In this document: in pieces, positions 17,042-24,630 of the stretch
Layout: each line of letters begins with the position of its first letter
Position numbering within the stretch: position 1 is the stretch's first letter
Assembly: GCA_963742535.1 (NCBI GenBank)
Contig: CAVUMC010000002.1
Location: forward strand, 1,116,001-1,180,000
Source of the DNA: VRUE01 sp963742535
GTDB lineage: Bacteria > Actinomycetota > Thermoleophilia > Solirubrobacterales > 70-9
Direction of reading: 5' to 3'
DNA length: 64,000 nt
Translations under genes and position numbers: made by a program
Notes under the pieces: model-generated
Databases searched by the model: none
What the model was told of the DNA's origin: nothing
The model's input: only the letters and a program-made list of their open reading frames with translations

Positions 17042-17502
17042 CAGGGCAGCTTGCCATCAATCACGTAGCGAAGTACGTCGACAACCTGCTCAGCCGTGCG
17101 GGCGGTCGCCTGCGCCGCCCGGTCGACCTCCTTCAGCGCGTGGTCGAGCTCACTGTCGTGGAGGGTGACGACCGGCTTGCCCAGCGAGGCGGCAAAGCCG
17201 GCGTCGAAGGCCGCGTTCCACTGGCGGTACTTGTCGCCGAAGCGGACGACGACCACGTCGGCGTCCCGGATCAGCGTCTGAGTGCGGATCGCGTTGACCC
17301 CGGCGCCCATGTGATCGCGCCAGAACGGCGTGCCCTCATCGCCCAGGGTGCCGACCCCCGCGTCATCGGAGGCACCGTGATCGGTGATCGGCGCCGAGAA
17401 CTCGACCGCCAGCCCGGCCTCCCGCGTCCCCGCCTCGATCCGCTGGCGCCAATCCGAATGAATCTCCCCCGCGAGGTAGACGCGCCAAGTCCTCTCCGCC
17501 AT
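17041..17502 (-). CDS. ytoQ: YtoQ family protein
   Basis: 153 aa. The N-terminus VYLAGEIHSDWRQRI and the motifs DHGASDDAG, VVRFGDKYRQWNAAFDAG and LHDSELDHALKEVDRAA match Bacillus YtoQ and its relatives, a nucleoside 2-deoxyribosyltransferase-like fold. The biochemical role is unknown. It is first in a short minus-strand run with the NTF2 and radical-SAM genes and divergent from the DHA2 exporter. Confidence 0.82.
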   Translation of the reverse strand: MAERTWRVYLAGEIHSDWRQRIEAGTREAGLAVEFSAPITDHGASDDAGVGTLGDEGTPFWRDHMGAGVNAIRTQTLIRDADVVVVRFGDKYRQWNAAFDAGFAASLGKPVVTLHDSELDHALKEVDRAAQATARTAEQVVDVLRYVIDGKLP

Positions 17503-17530
17503 GAGGCAATCCTAGCCACCCCCATCCGGC

Positions 17531-17576
17531 TGACTTCGCCTTTTCCGGCGCTATTGGACTACTAAAGGCGAAGTCA
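17531..17576. promoter_or_regulatory. Inverted repeat in the YtoQ/DHA2 divergent region
   Basis: Perfect 13-bp arms TGACTTCGCCTTT (17531-17543) and AAAGGCGAAGTCA (17564-17576) surround a 20-nt loop. The genes diverge here, so a terminator is unlikely and an operator or leader hairpin is more plausible. TACGCT (17586-17591) could be a -10 that would place transcription start at or next to GTG 17599. Confidence 0.55.
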
Positions 17577-17598
17577 CCAGCTTGGTACGCTATCTAAC

Positions 17599-19134
17599 GT
17601 GAACGTAAGAAAGAGATTGCGGCCGGGGGTCGACGCGGACCACGAGCACTACAAGTGGTGGGCGCTCTCCTGCACCAGCCTCGGCATGCTCCTGGTCGCG
17701 ACCAACTCGGGGACGCTGATCATCGCCTTGCCCGACCTCGAGCGGGCGCTCGGCACCAGCCTGCTCGAACTGGTCTGGGTGATCCTCGCCTACATGATCT
17801 CCTCGACCGTGCTGGTCCTCACCGCCGGTCGCCTCTCCGATCTCTTCGGCCGCAAGAGCGCCTTCGTCGCTGCCTTCGTCGTCTTCGGCCTCGCCTCGCT
17901 CGGCGCCGGCTTCTCAGCTGACGGCACCGAGCTGATCCTCTGGCGAATCGCCCAGGGGGTCGGCGGCGCCTTCATCTTCGCCAACGGCCCCGCCCTGGTC
18001 ACCGACGCCTTCCCGCGCGAGCAGCTCGGCCTGGCGATGGGCACCAACACGATGGTGGCGGCGATCGGGCTCGTCCTCGGCCCGGTGCTCGGCGGCGCCC
18101 TGGTGGCGATCTCCTGGCACTGGGTCTTCTGGTTCAACGTGCCGCTGGCCGCGGCCGGCGCCGCCTGGAGCGCACTCACCCTGCGCGAGCTCGCCCGGCC
18201 CGACAGCGAGCGCGGCTTCGACATCGCCGGCACGCTCACCTTCGTGGTCGGCCTGACCGGGCTCGTCTACGGCATCTCGCGCGGCGGCATCTCCGGCTGG
18301 GACGACCCGCTGGTGATCGGCGGCCTCGTCCTCTCCGCCGTGCTGCTGCCGCTCTTCGTCCTGATCGAGCACCGCGGCCGCGCCCCAATGCTCGACCTCG
18401 ACATCTTCCGCAACCGGCTCTTCGCCGCCGCCACCGGGGCAGCCTTCATCAACGGGCTCTCGCGCTTCGCCCTGATGTTCATCTTCGTCTTCTACTACCA
18501 GGGGGCGCAGGGGGACGATCCGATCACGGCCGGGATCAAGCTGGCGCCGATGGCGATCGGGATGCTGGTCTCCTCCCCCCTGGCCGGGATCTGGGCCGAC
18601 CGCCACGGCTCCCGCACCCTGGCGGCGCTGGGGATGCTGGTCACCGCCGTTGGCCTAGCCCTGATGACAACGCTGCAGGCCGACTCGCCCTACTGGCAGG
18701 GAATGATCTGGCTGGGCCTGGTCGGGATCGGCTCGGGGATGTTCAACTCGCCCAACACCGCGGCGATGATGGGCACGGTGCCGACCGAGCGGCGGGGAAT
18801 CGCCGCCGGCGCCCGCACGATGCTGCAGAACACCGGCGCGGTGATCTCGATCGCCTTCGTGCTGGCAATCGTCACCAACGCGATCCCCAAGGAAGTCCTC
18901 TTCGCAATCTTCTCCGGGCTCGCATCGGGGCTCTCCAGCGCCCAACTCGACCCCTTCATCCACAACATGCACACGGCGCTCTGGGTCCTCGCCGCGACCT
19001 CCGTCCTCGGCGCGGGCGTCTCGCTGCTGCGCCCGCGCCACGAAGTGCAACGTTTTTCGGCGCCGGGAGGACCACAAAACGTTGCACCGGCAATAGAGGA
19101 GGCGTTGCGCGAGGAGATCGAGGCGACCCCGTGA
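17599..19134 (+). CDS. MFS transporter, DHA2 (EmrB/QacA-type) drug exporter
   Basis: 511 aa with about fourteen membrane segments. Family motifs include IIALPDLERALGTS, LTAGRLSDLFGRKSAF (motif A) and VLGPVLGGALVAISWHW (motif C of drug antiporters). Proton-driven export of toxic compounds is expected. The GTG start may be leaderless. Near the C-terminus, residues about 482-496 (VQRFSAPGGPQNVAP) are encoded by a palindromic repeat found twice more in the window. Its stop overlaps the MerR start, so the regulator is cotranscribed. Confidence 0.9.
   Translation: MNVRKRLRPGVDADHEHYKWWALSCTSLGMLLVATNSGTLIIALPDLERALGTSLLELVWVILAYMISSTVLVLTAGRLSDLFGRKSAFVAAFVVFGLASLGAGFSADGTELILWRIAQGVGGAFIFANGPALVTDAFPREQLGLAMGTNTMVAAIGLVLGPVLGGALVAISWHWVFWFNVPLAAAGAAWSALTLRELARPDSERGFDIAGTLTFVVGLTGLVYGISRGGISGWDDPLVIGGLVLSAVLLPLFVLIEHRGRAPMLDLDIFRNRLFAAATGAAFINGLSRFALMFIFVFYYQGAQGDDPITAGIKLAPMAIGMLVSSPLAGIWADRHGSRTLAALGMLVTAVGLALMTTLQADSPYWQGMIWLGLVGIGSGMFNSPNTAAMMGTVPTERRGIAAGARTMLQNTGAVISIAFVLAIVTNAIPKEVLFAIFSGLASGLSSAQLDPFIHNMHTALWVLAATSVLGAGVSLLRPRHEVQRFSAPGGPQNVAPAIEEALREEIEATP
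19045..19087 (+). repeat. GTGCAACG palindromic element, copy A (inside a coding region)
   Basis: Perfect 12-bp arms GTGCAACGTTTT (19045-19056) and AAAACGTTGCAC (19076-19087). The element is read in-frame in the DHA2 exporter C-terminus as VQRFS...VAP. Copies B (45208-45248) and C (46036-46080) share the same arms, and copy C is read in the same frame. Confidence 0.8.
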
Positions 19135-19628
19135 CGCGGAACAACTCGGACGAGCAAGCCACCAAGGCCGAGTTGCGGATCGGCGATGTCGCCAAGCTGG
19201 CGGGGACGACGCCGCGGACGATCCGCTACTACGAGGAGATCGGCCTCCTCCCCGCCTCCACCGCCCGCGAGCGCGGCGCCCACCGCACCTACGCCGAGGA
19301 TGACGTCGAGCGCCTCGCCGACCTGCTGCGGCTCAAGGACCTGCTCGGGCTCAGTCTCGAGGAGCTGAAGGCCCTAGTCGAGGCCGAGGACGCCCGCGCC
19401 ACCTTGCGCCGCGAGTGGGAGACCGGCGTCGAGGACCCGGTCCGCCGCCACGAGATCCTCGACGAGTCCCTAGGCCACATCGGCCGCCAGCTCGACCTGG
19501 TCCGCCGCCGCCGCGACGAGATCTCCGCCTTGGAATCCGAACTCCTTTCAAAGCGAAAGCGTGTCCAAGCTCGACTGCGTGAGCTGAGAGGGGATGCCCC
19601 CTCTCAAAACACTCCAGCGCGACTCTAG
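19131..19628 (+). CDS. MerR family transcriptional regulator
   Basis: 165 aa. The winged-helix N-terminus LRIGDVAKLAGTTPRTIRYY-EEIGLLP is classic MerR. The usual RxYxxxDVERL segment and a long coiled-coil (about 95-150) for dimerisation follow. There is no obvious metal-binding Cys cluster, which suggests an organic-ligand sensor. The GTG start lies inside the stop of the DHA2 exporter, its probable target. The C-terminal codons form one arm of the terminator palindrome at 19586-19659. Confidence 0.9.
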   Translation: MTRNNSDEQATKAELRIGDVAKLAGTTPRTIRYYEEIGLLPASTARERGAHRTYAEDDVERLADLLRLKDLLGLSLEELKALVEAEDARATLRREWETGVEDPVRRHEILDESLGHIGRQLDLVRRRRDEISALESELLSKRKRVQARLRELRGDAPSQNTPARL

Positions 19629-19659
19629 TCGTGCGTTTTGAGAGGGGGCATCCCCTCTC
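19586..19659. terminator. Bidirectional terminator with 25-bp inverted repeat
   Basis: Arms 19586-19610 (starting GAGAGGGGATGCCCCCTCTC) and 19635-19659 are exact reverse complements with a 24-nt loop. Each arm also folds on itself (GAGAGGGG/CCCCTCTC). It lies between two convergent genes and includes the last codons of both, giving either strand a stable hairpin. The AAAAC edge gives a short T stretch on one side. Confidence 0.7.
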
Positions 19660-20800
19660 CTCCCGCAACCTGCTCCTCGAAGTGCTTACTCAGCATCGTG
19701 ACCTGCCCCTGGTAGTTCGACCCCAGGTTCTGGCCATAGAGCCGCTCGGCCGGCGCGCTGGTCCGCTCGAGGGCCAGCTTGCAGACGGGCTGGCGGTGCT
19801 CAACCATGAAGGAGACGTCGCGGGCGCGCACCTCGAGCGCGGCGCGGCTGCCGTGGCGGTCGCCGGCGGGGTCATAGCCGAAGCCGGGATCGAAGAAGCC
19901 GGCGTAGTGGGTGCGCAACTCACCCGCGGTCGGGTCGTAAGCCATCATCTCGGCAGCAATCTGGGGCGGAATGCAGACGCCCTCGGCCGAGAGCAGCAGG
20001 TAGAAGATCTCCGGCTCGAGCACGATCTTCGAACCCGCCTCGGGGAAGACCGGGTCCCAGTAGTCGGTCCAGCGGTAGGCGCGGATCCGCGAGAGGTCGA
20101 TCGGCAGGCTGTTCTTCTTCGCCCGATAGCCAACGATGCGATCGGCGGGCCCGGAGAGGTCGACGCTGAGGAAGAGCCCGTCGGCCAGCGCCAGCTCGGA
20201 CTCGCGCAGCGCGTGTGAGTCGAGATAGAGCAGCGGGAACTCGTCCTGCAGGGCGCGGATCTCGCGGTCGGCGAGGCGCACGTCGCCGCGCGCCAGGCGC
20301 AACTGGTTGAGCGAAAGGCCGGTCTTGACCTGGATCGCGAAGGAGCGCGGCACGATCTCGAGGTAGAGCTTGCCGCGATAGCCCGCGCGGATCTCGTCGA
20401 AGCGATGGTGGCGGTCGGTGAGCACGCGGGTGAAGACGTCGAGCCTCCCGGTCGAGCTCTTCGGGTTGGCCTTGGCCCGCACGTCCTCGGGCAGGGCCAG
20501 CTCCTCGATCAGCGGCACCAGGTAAGGCCGGTCGCGCTCGAGCACGGCGCCGTCACGCAGGTCGATGCGCTGGAAGGCGAGCCCCTCGATCTTCTCCTCG
20601 ACGGTGGAATCAACGTCAGGGAGGAAAGAGCAGCGCAGGGCCCAGGCGTGGTCGCCGAGACGCAGGTCGATGCTGGCCGGCTGGATCGCCTCGGGGCGGA
20701 TGCGGTAGTCGCCGGAGCTGACCCAGTCGGCGGCGATCGCCTCTTCCAGGGCCTGCGAAGGCAGGACCCCATCGACTGTCGAAACCGCCGTCTCGCTCAT
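19625..20800 (-). CDS. dcd: 2'-deoxycytidine 5'-triphosphate deaminase, long form
   Basis: 391 aa, about twice the length of ordinary Dcd because it spans two dUTPase-like folds. The first half carries IQPASIDLRLGDHAWAL and NPKSSTGRLDVFTRVLTD, the SSxGR substrate/catalytic region. The second half carries EAGSKIVLEPEIFYLLLS and ends with GSNYQGQVTMLSKHF, the usual C-terminal nucleotide-binding strand. It supplies dUTP for thymidylate synthesis. The ATG overlaps the stop of the upstream TetR gene. The last residues (MPPLKTHD) lie in the terminator palindrome. Confidence 0.88.
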   Translation of the reverse strand: MSETAVSTVDGVLPSQALEEAIAADWVSSGDYRIRPEAIQPASIDLRLGDHAWALRCSFLPDVDSTVEEKIEGLAFQRIDLRDGAVLERDRPYLVPLIEELALPEDVRAKANPKSSTGRLDVFTRVLTDRHHRFDEIRAGYRGKLYLEIVPRSFAIQVKTGLSLNQLRLARGDVRLADREIRALQDEFPLLYLDSHALRESELALADGLFLSVDLSGPADRIVGYRAKKNSLPIDLSRIRAYRWTDYWDPVFPEAGSKIVLEPEIFYLLLSAEGVCIPPQIAAEMMAYDPTAGELRTHYAGFFDPGFGYDPAGDRHGSRAALEVRARDVSFMVEHRQPVCKLALERTSAPAERLYGQNLGSNYQGQVTMLSKHFEEQVAGGEGMPPLKTHD

Positions 20801-21432
20801 CCGGCGATTATCCGCCGTGCCTCAGCGGTGCCGAGGTAAGGGGTGAGCGCAAACTCCGCAATGTCCGGCAGTAATCCGCGCATTTTCTTGGTTTCGCCGG
20901 CGAGCACGCGGCGGGCGAGCAGCGAGGCGATGCCGCCGACAACCGCTTCGTCGGTCGCCTCGGGGGGTGGCTCTCCCGCGGCCGGCGCCGGCGCGCCGTC
21001 ACGGAGGAAGGGGACGAAGCCCTGCAGCGCCACCTGGTAGCGGTCGTAGACGCCGCGGCCGGCGCGCAGGCCCTCGACCAAGACCAGTTGCGCCTGGGCG
21101 GGCTCGGCCTCGAACATCCGCAGCAGCGCATCGAGGGCGTCGAGCACGCCGCTGCCCCAATCGTTGCGCTCGGCACAGGCCTCCTTCACCGTGGCCCGGA
21201 TCCGCTCGATGGCATCGTCATAGGCCGCGACGAAGCAGGCGTCCTTGCTTTCGAACTGTTTGTAGAAGTCGCTCTTCGAAACACCGGCGCGTTTGCCGAT
21301 CGAAGCGACCGTGGTGCGTTCGTAGCCTTTTTCCTCCAGGCACTCGGCGAGCGCGGCAAGCAGTCGCTCGCGCTGGTTTTGCGCGACGAACTCGCGGGGA
21401 AGGCCGTGACGGCCGCGGGGCAATCGTTCCAC
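20797..21432 (-). CDS. TetR/AcrR family regulator
   Basis: 211 aa. The N-terminal extension MERLPRGRHGLPREFVAQNQ precedes a TetR HTH (TTVASIGKRAGVSKSDFYKQF). The ligand-binding half is helical and Ala-rich. The same extension occurs, with variations, in three other TetR proteins of this window (21485, 22257, 38999), so these are paralogues. It is translationally coupled to the dCTP deaminase gene. Confidence 0.88.
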   Translation of the reverse strand: MERLPRGRHGLPREFVAQNQRERLLAALAECLEEKGYERTTVASIGKRAGVSKSDFYKQFESKDACFVAAYDDAIERIRATVKEACAERNDWGSGVLDALDALLRMFEAEPAQAQLVLVEGLRAGRGVYDRYQVALQGFVPFLRDGAPAPAAGEPPPEATDEAVVGGIASLLARRVLAGETKKMRGLLPDIAEFALTPYLGTAEARRIIAG

Positions 21433-21484
21433 TGTGGCGCTGGAGTCTGCCAGCGCGAGTGGTCAGAGGGCTTGAGACAGCCTC

Positions 21485-22150
21485 TTAGGCGTTTGCTCGC
21501 TTCCTCGCCGCCTCGGCCGCACCGTGAAAAGGGGCGAGCATGAAGTCGGAGAGCTCGGGCAGCAGGTCCTCGGCTTGCGCGGCCTCGTCACGGCGAATCT
21601 GCTGGTAGACGATCCAGGCGACGCCGCCGACCAGCGACTCTTCGGTCGTCTCCGGAGTCTGGTCGTCCTGCGGCACGGTGCGCTTGACCAAGTCGACGAA
21701 ACGCTGCATCGCCGCCTCGTAGCGCTCGGTGGCCGCTGGAGTGGCAGAGAGCGACTCGATCATGCACATGCGGGCCAGAGCCGGGTTCTCGGCGACGTAG
21801 CGCAGGAACGAGGCGAGCCCCGCCTGAATGCGCTCCTCCCACTCGCCGTCGACCTCGGCGCAATCGGCTTCGATCTGCCCCATCGCCTCGTCCACAGCCG
21901 TGTCGAAGGCGGCGAGGAAGACTTCCTCCTTGCCCTCGAAGTTGTCGTAGAGGGTCTTGCGGGCGACGCCGGCCCGGCGCACGATGTCGCCGATTTTGGT
22001 CGCGTCATAGCCTTGCTCGGCGGTCAGCTCGGCGATCGCGTCCATGATTCGGCGGCGCTTATGGACGGCGATGAACTCGCGCGGCAGAGTCGGGCGAACC
22101 GGTACCGAGTCCCTCTTCTCCCCGGACCTGGCCTGTGCGCGCGACGGCAT
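21485..22150 (-). CDS. TetR/AcrR family regulator
   Basis: 221 aa from the ATG that begins MPSRAQARSGEKRD; the frame opens 13 codons earlier. The HTH is ATKIGDIVRRAGVARKTLYDNF, preceded by a variant of the paralogue extension (RPTLPREFIAVHKRRRIMDA). The C-terminal region LPELSDFMLAPFHGAAEA resembles that of the other paralogues. It is divergent from the frameshifted TetR at 22257. Confidence 0.88.
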   Translation of the reverse strand: MPSRAQARSGEKRDSVPVRPTLPREFIAVHKRRRIMDAIAELTAEQGYDATKIGDIVRRAGVARKTLYDNFEGKEEVFLAAFDTAVDEAMGQIEADCAEVDGEWEERIQAGLASFLRYVAENPALARMCMIESLSATPAATERYEAAMQRFVDLVKRTVPQDDQTPETTEESLVGGVAWIVYQQIRRDEAAQAEDLLPELSDFMLAPFHGAAEAARKRANA

Positions 22151-22236
22151 TGGGCAAGGATACCCGCGAAGGGCGGTCCGGCCTTGCACGACAGCGACTC
22201 AAATGGTACCGTGGCACGACCTGGTGGGTTTATAAC

Positions 22237-22254
22237 AGAAACGATCAGGTTTCT
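22237..22254. promoter_or_regulatory. Putative operator between divergent TetR genes
   Basis: AGAAAC (22237-22242) and GTTTCT (22249-22254) form a dyad with a 6-bp spacer, directly before ATG 22257 and just after a -10-like TATAAC (22231-22236). A repressor bound here would block the rightward gene, as expected for TetR autoregulation. Confidence 0.45.
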
Positions 22255-22256
22255 CA

Positions 22257-23011
22257 ATGGCACCGGACAGGGTAGAACTGAGTCAAGAGATGTTGCTCGC
22301 CGCACTCGGCGATAGCTGGTCTGCGGCTGACGTCAACGCCGCCGCTGAGCTGCTTTCCGGCGGCGAAGGCCAGTTCCCCTCCGGCATCCGGTCCCTCCCC
22401 TCCGACCTCGTCAGCGCCATCCAGCGTGAGCGCCTACTGGCGGCGATGCTGCGCGCCACCGCGGAGCTGGGCTACCGCGAGGTCAGCGTCCAGAACGTAC
22501 TCGAGCGTTCCGGCGTCTCCCGTCCGACCTTCTATGAGCATTTCGAGAACAAGGAAGCCTGCTTCCTGGCGGCGTTCGACACGGTTGCGACACGTCTGCG
22601 CCAACGGATCGAGACCGCTGCCCTCGACGGCGAGAACTGGCGCGAGCGGCTCCGCCTCGGCCTCGAGGAGCTGCTCCACTTCGTCAGCGAGGTGCCCGAC
22701 GCGGCGATGACGCTGATCGTCGATGGCCGCGCCGCCTGCCCCGCCGCCCTCACCCGCCGCGACGAGCTGCTCGACCATTTCTCCTCCTGCCTCGACGACA
22801 TGGTGCGCGCCGACGCCCCGGCCGGCGAGGCCCCTCGGCGATCGCCGCCGCCGGCATCGTCGGCGGCATCGAGGCCCTCCTCTACTCCCGCCTCAACCGC
22901 GGTGAGACCGACGGCATCGAAGAGCTGCTGCCCTCGCTGATGTACTTCGCGGTGCTGCCCTATGAGGGGCAGGAGGCGGCGAGCGAAGAGCTCGCGCTGT
23001 CGGTGGGTTAA
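22257..23011 (+). pseudogene. TetR family regulator with a single-base frameshift
   Basis: The HTH half is intact (SVQNVLERSGVSRPTFYEHF). After DAPAGEAP the annotated frame turns into low-complexity Ser/Pro/Ala and stops at 22940. One base missing from the C run at 22831-22834 restores a normal TetR C-terminus in another frame: AAAGIVGGIEALLYSRLNRG, then EELLPSLMYFAVLPYEG, to a stop at 23009-23011. The full product would be about 251 aa. It could be a true mutation or a homopolymer sequencing error. Confidence 0.8.
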
Positions 23012-23799
23012 CCCCTCACCCGGCAGCTCCCCTGCAGCACCGAGGAGAGCTGCTTGCCCCCCGCAAAGGCAAAGGAGGTCCGAGCTATGGGGAAGGCGAC
23101 GAGGCTCGTGCCCTTGGGCGCAGGACAACCAGAGCTGATGTAGCTATGGGATTGGCCTTTGTAGTTGAAGCGCCTGTCGAGGGTCATTTCCAGCCCTGTG
23201 AGGCGTCCCCAGCTCTTCATCGCCTTGGGAAGGGGGGCGTCCAGGACTACGCCGTAGGTGCCCTTCGCAAGCTGGGAGACCTTGAAGATGATCACGAAGG
23301 AGGTGGCGAAGGGATGGGGGGAATAGATATGGCCGTAGAGGACCGGCTTGCCGCCTTTGGTGCTGTTGAAGACCAAGAGCTTTCCCTGGGTCGGATAGGG
23401 GTCTTGGCCTGAGAGGGTGATGTCGGCGTTGAAGGTCCCTTCTCCTACCAATGAGGATCTGCAGCCCGCTAGGGCGTGGGAGCTTGATCCCGGTTGGATC
23501 CGGTTGTAGTTGCAGACCGGGAGGCCTTTGTAGTCGAGGCGGCCGTGGCGGTTTAGCTCTACCCGCAGCTTCTTCAATGTCGGCGGCAGGGTTTCATCGG
23601 TGGTGGCGATCTGGCCGCCTACCGAGACTGAGATTGGGGCTACGCCTTCTCTTGGCAGCTTCTTGGGGGCTAGCTTGCCTGAGACCGTTACCCGCAGGTT
23701 GCCCTGTTGGGCGATTTCGGCACGGGCAAGGACTGAAAGAGCGAGGATCGCTATCAGCGCGATCGAGAAGAAGACGAAGTAGAGGCGCTTTGGGTTCAT
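23008..23799 (-). CDS. Small secreted protein, last gene of the surface operon
   Basis: 263 aa from ATG 23799, which has GAGGA about 8 nt upstream; ATGs at 23817 and 23832 are in frame. A signal peptide or N-terminal membrane anchor (LYFVFFSIALIAILALSV) is followed by a beta-rich exported domain. It is clearly paralogous to the product at 39541-40332. Shared segments include LxRxGxxPIxVxVxG, LPxCxY, the RSLVGxG segment, a HSYIS segment followed by Cys, and the end LSSxLxxSCRV. No named family is recognised. The stop overlaps the convergent frameshifted TetR by 4 bp. Confidence 0.75.
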   Translation of the reverse strand: MNPKRLYFVFFSIALIAILALSVLARAEIAQQGNLRVTVSGKLAPKKLPREGVAPISVSVGGQIATTDETLPPTLKKLRVELNRHGRLDYKGLPVCNYNRIQPGSSSHALAGCRSSLVGEGTFNADITLSGQDPYPTQGKLLVFNSTKGGKPVLYGHIYSPHPFATSFVIIFKVSQLAKGTYGVVLDAPLPKAMKSWGRLTGLEMTLDRRFNYKGQSHSYISSGCPAPKGTSLVAFPIARTSFAFAGGKQLSSVLQGSCRVRG

Positions 23800-23838
23800 C
23801 GTTGTTTCCTCGCTCATAGGTTTCGTTTCCAAGACTCT

Positions 23839-24630
23839 TCAGCCGACCGGGAGTTCCGCCGCCCTGGCAAGCCCAACCTTCCAGGCGCCTTCCTCGGAAT
23901 ACATCGGCATGCTGAAGAGGGTCTGACCCGGTGGGGCGAGATAGAGGAGGTAGGAGGGATCGCCGGAGATGTCGCCGCCGCCCCTGAAGCTCAGCACTTC
24001 GGTGATCGTGGCCTGTTCTTCGGTTTGGGCTTCGCCTTCTCTCAGCAGGGCCATCGTGGCGGGGCAGCCGTCTAGCTTCTTGCCTTGCTTGGCGGCTGCG
24101 GCTTGCAGGCGTTCGAGTTGCTGCATCGGCTTGGTGGCTAGAAGCGAACAAGCAGAGCTCCAGTCTTCGTCTGCCCTGGCGTTGAGATAGGCCTGTAGGG
24201 CTATTGAGGCTTCTCTTCGTTCTGAGCTGTCTGACTCCACGCCGTATTCCTGGACGCTGTTGTCGCCGTCCTTGACGGTCTTCACTCCGGGGGCTGGGGC
24301 TCTTGAGCCGGCGGTTGGGGCAGAGGAGATGCGGGGGACCTTGGTGCGCTGGGGCTCCGAGGAGGAGTTGTTGCTCTCGTTGCCCTGCTTCTGAGAGTCG
24401 CTCTTGGCGGAAGAGCCGCCGGGCTTGGCGCTCGAGCCGCTGGTCTTGCCTTTGCCCTGCTTGCCCTTTTCCACACCCTGTGATGAAGAGCTGGTGCCCT
24501 GCTCTGAGGGAAGTGTGTTGGCAGTGGTGGTTTCACCAGTGCTCGAAGTGGAGGTGTCATCACTCCCTCCTCCGCACGCCCCAAGCGCCAGAGCGAGACA
24601 CATTCCCAGGACCAAGAGCGCCCCTCTCAC
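23839..24630 (-). CDS. Secreted lipoprotein with Ser/Gly/Lys linker
   Basis: 263 aa. The lipoprotein signal ends in the lipobox LGAC with lipidated Cys at residue 19. Residues about 20-120 form a low-complexity Ser/Thr/Gly/Lys linker that could cross the cell wall. The C-terminal globular part (about 133-260) contains AIALQAYLNARADEDWSSAC and CPATMALL, typical of small NTF2-like or hypothetical export domains. It is coupled to the upstream 994-aa giant by a 4-bp overlap and lies 39 bp before the last gene of the operon. Confidence 0.75.
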   Translation of the reverse strand: MRGALLVLGMCLALALGACGGGSDDTSTSSTGETTTANTLPSEQGTSSSSQGVEKGKQGKGKTSGSSAKPGGSSAKSDSQKQGNESNNSSSEPQRTKVPRISSAPTAGSRAPAPGVKTVKDGDNSVQEYGVESDSSERREASIALQAYLNARADEDWSSACSLLATKPMQQLERLQAAAAKQGKKLDGCPATMALLREGEAQTEEQATITEVLSFRGGGDISGDPSYLLYLAPPGQTLFSMPMYSEEGAWKVGLARAAELPVG

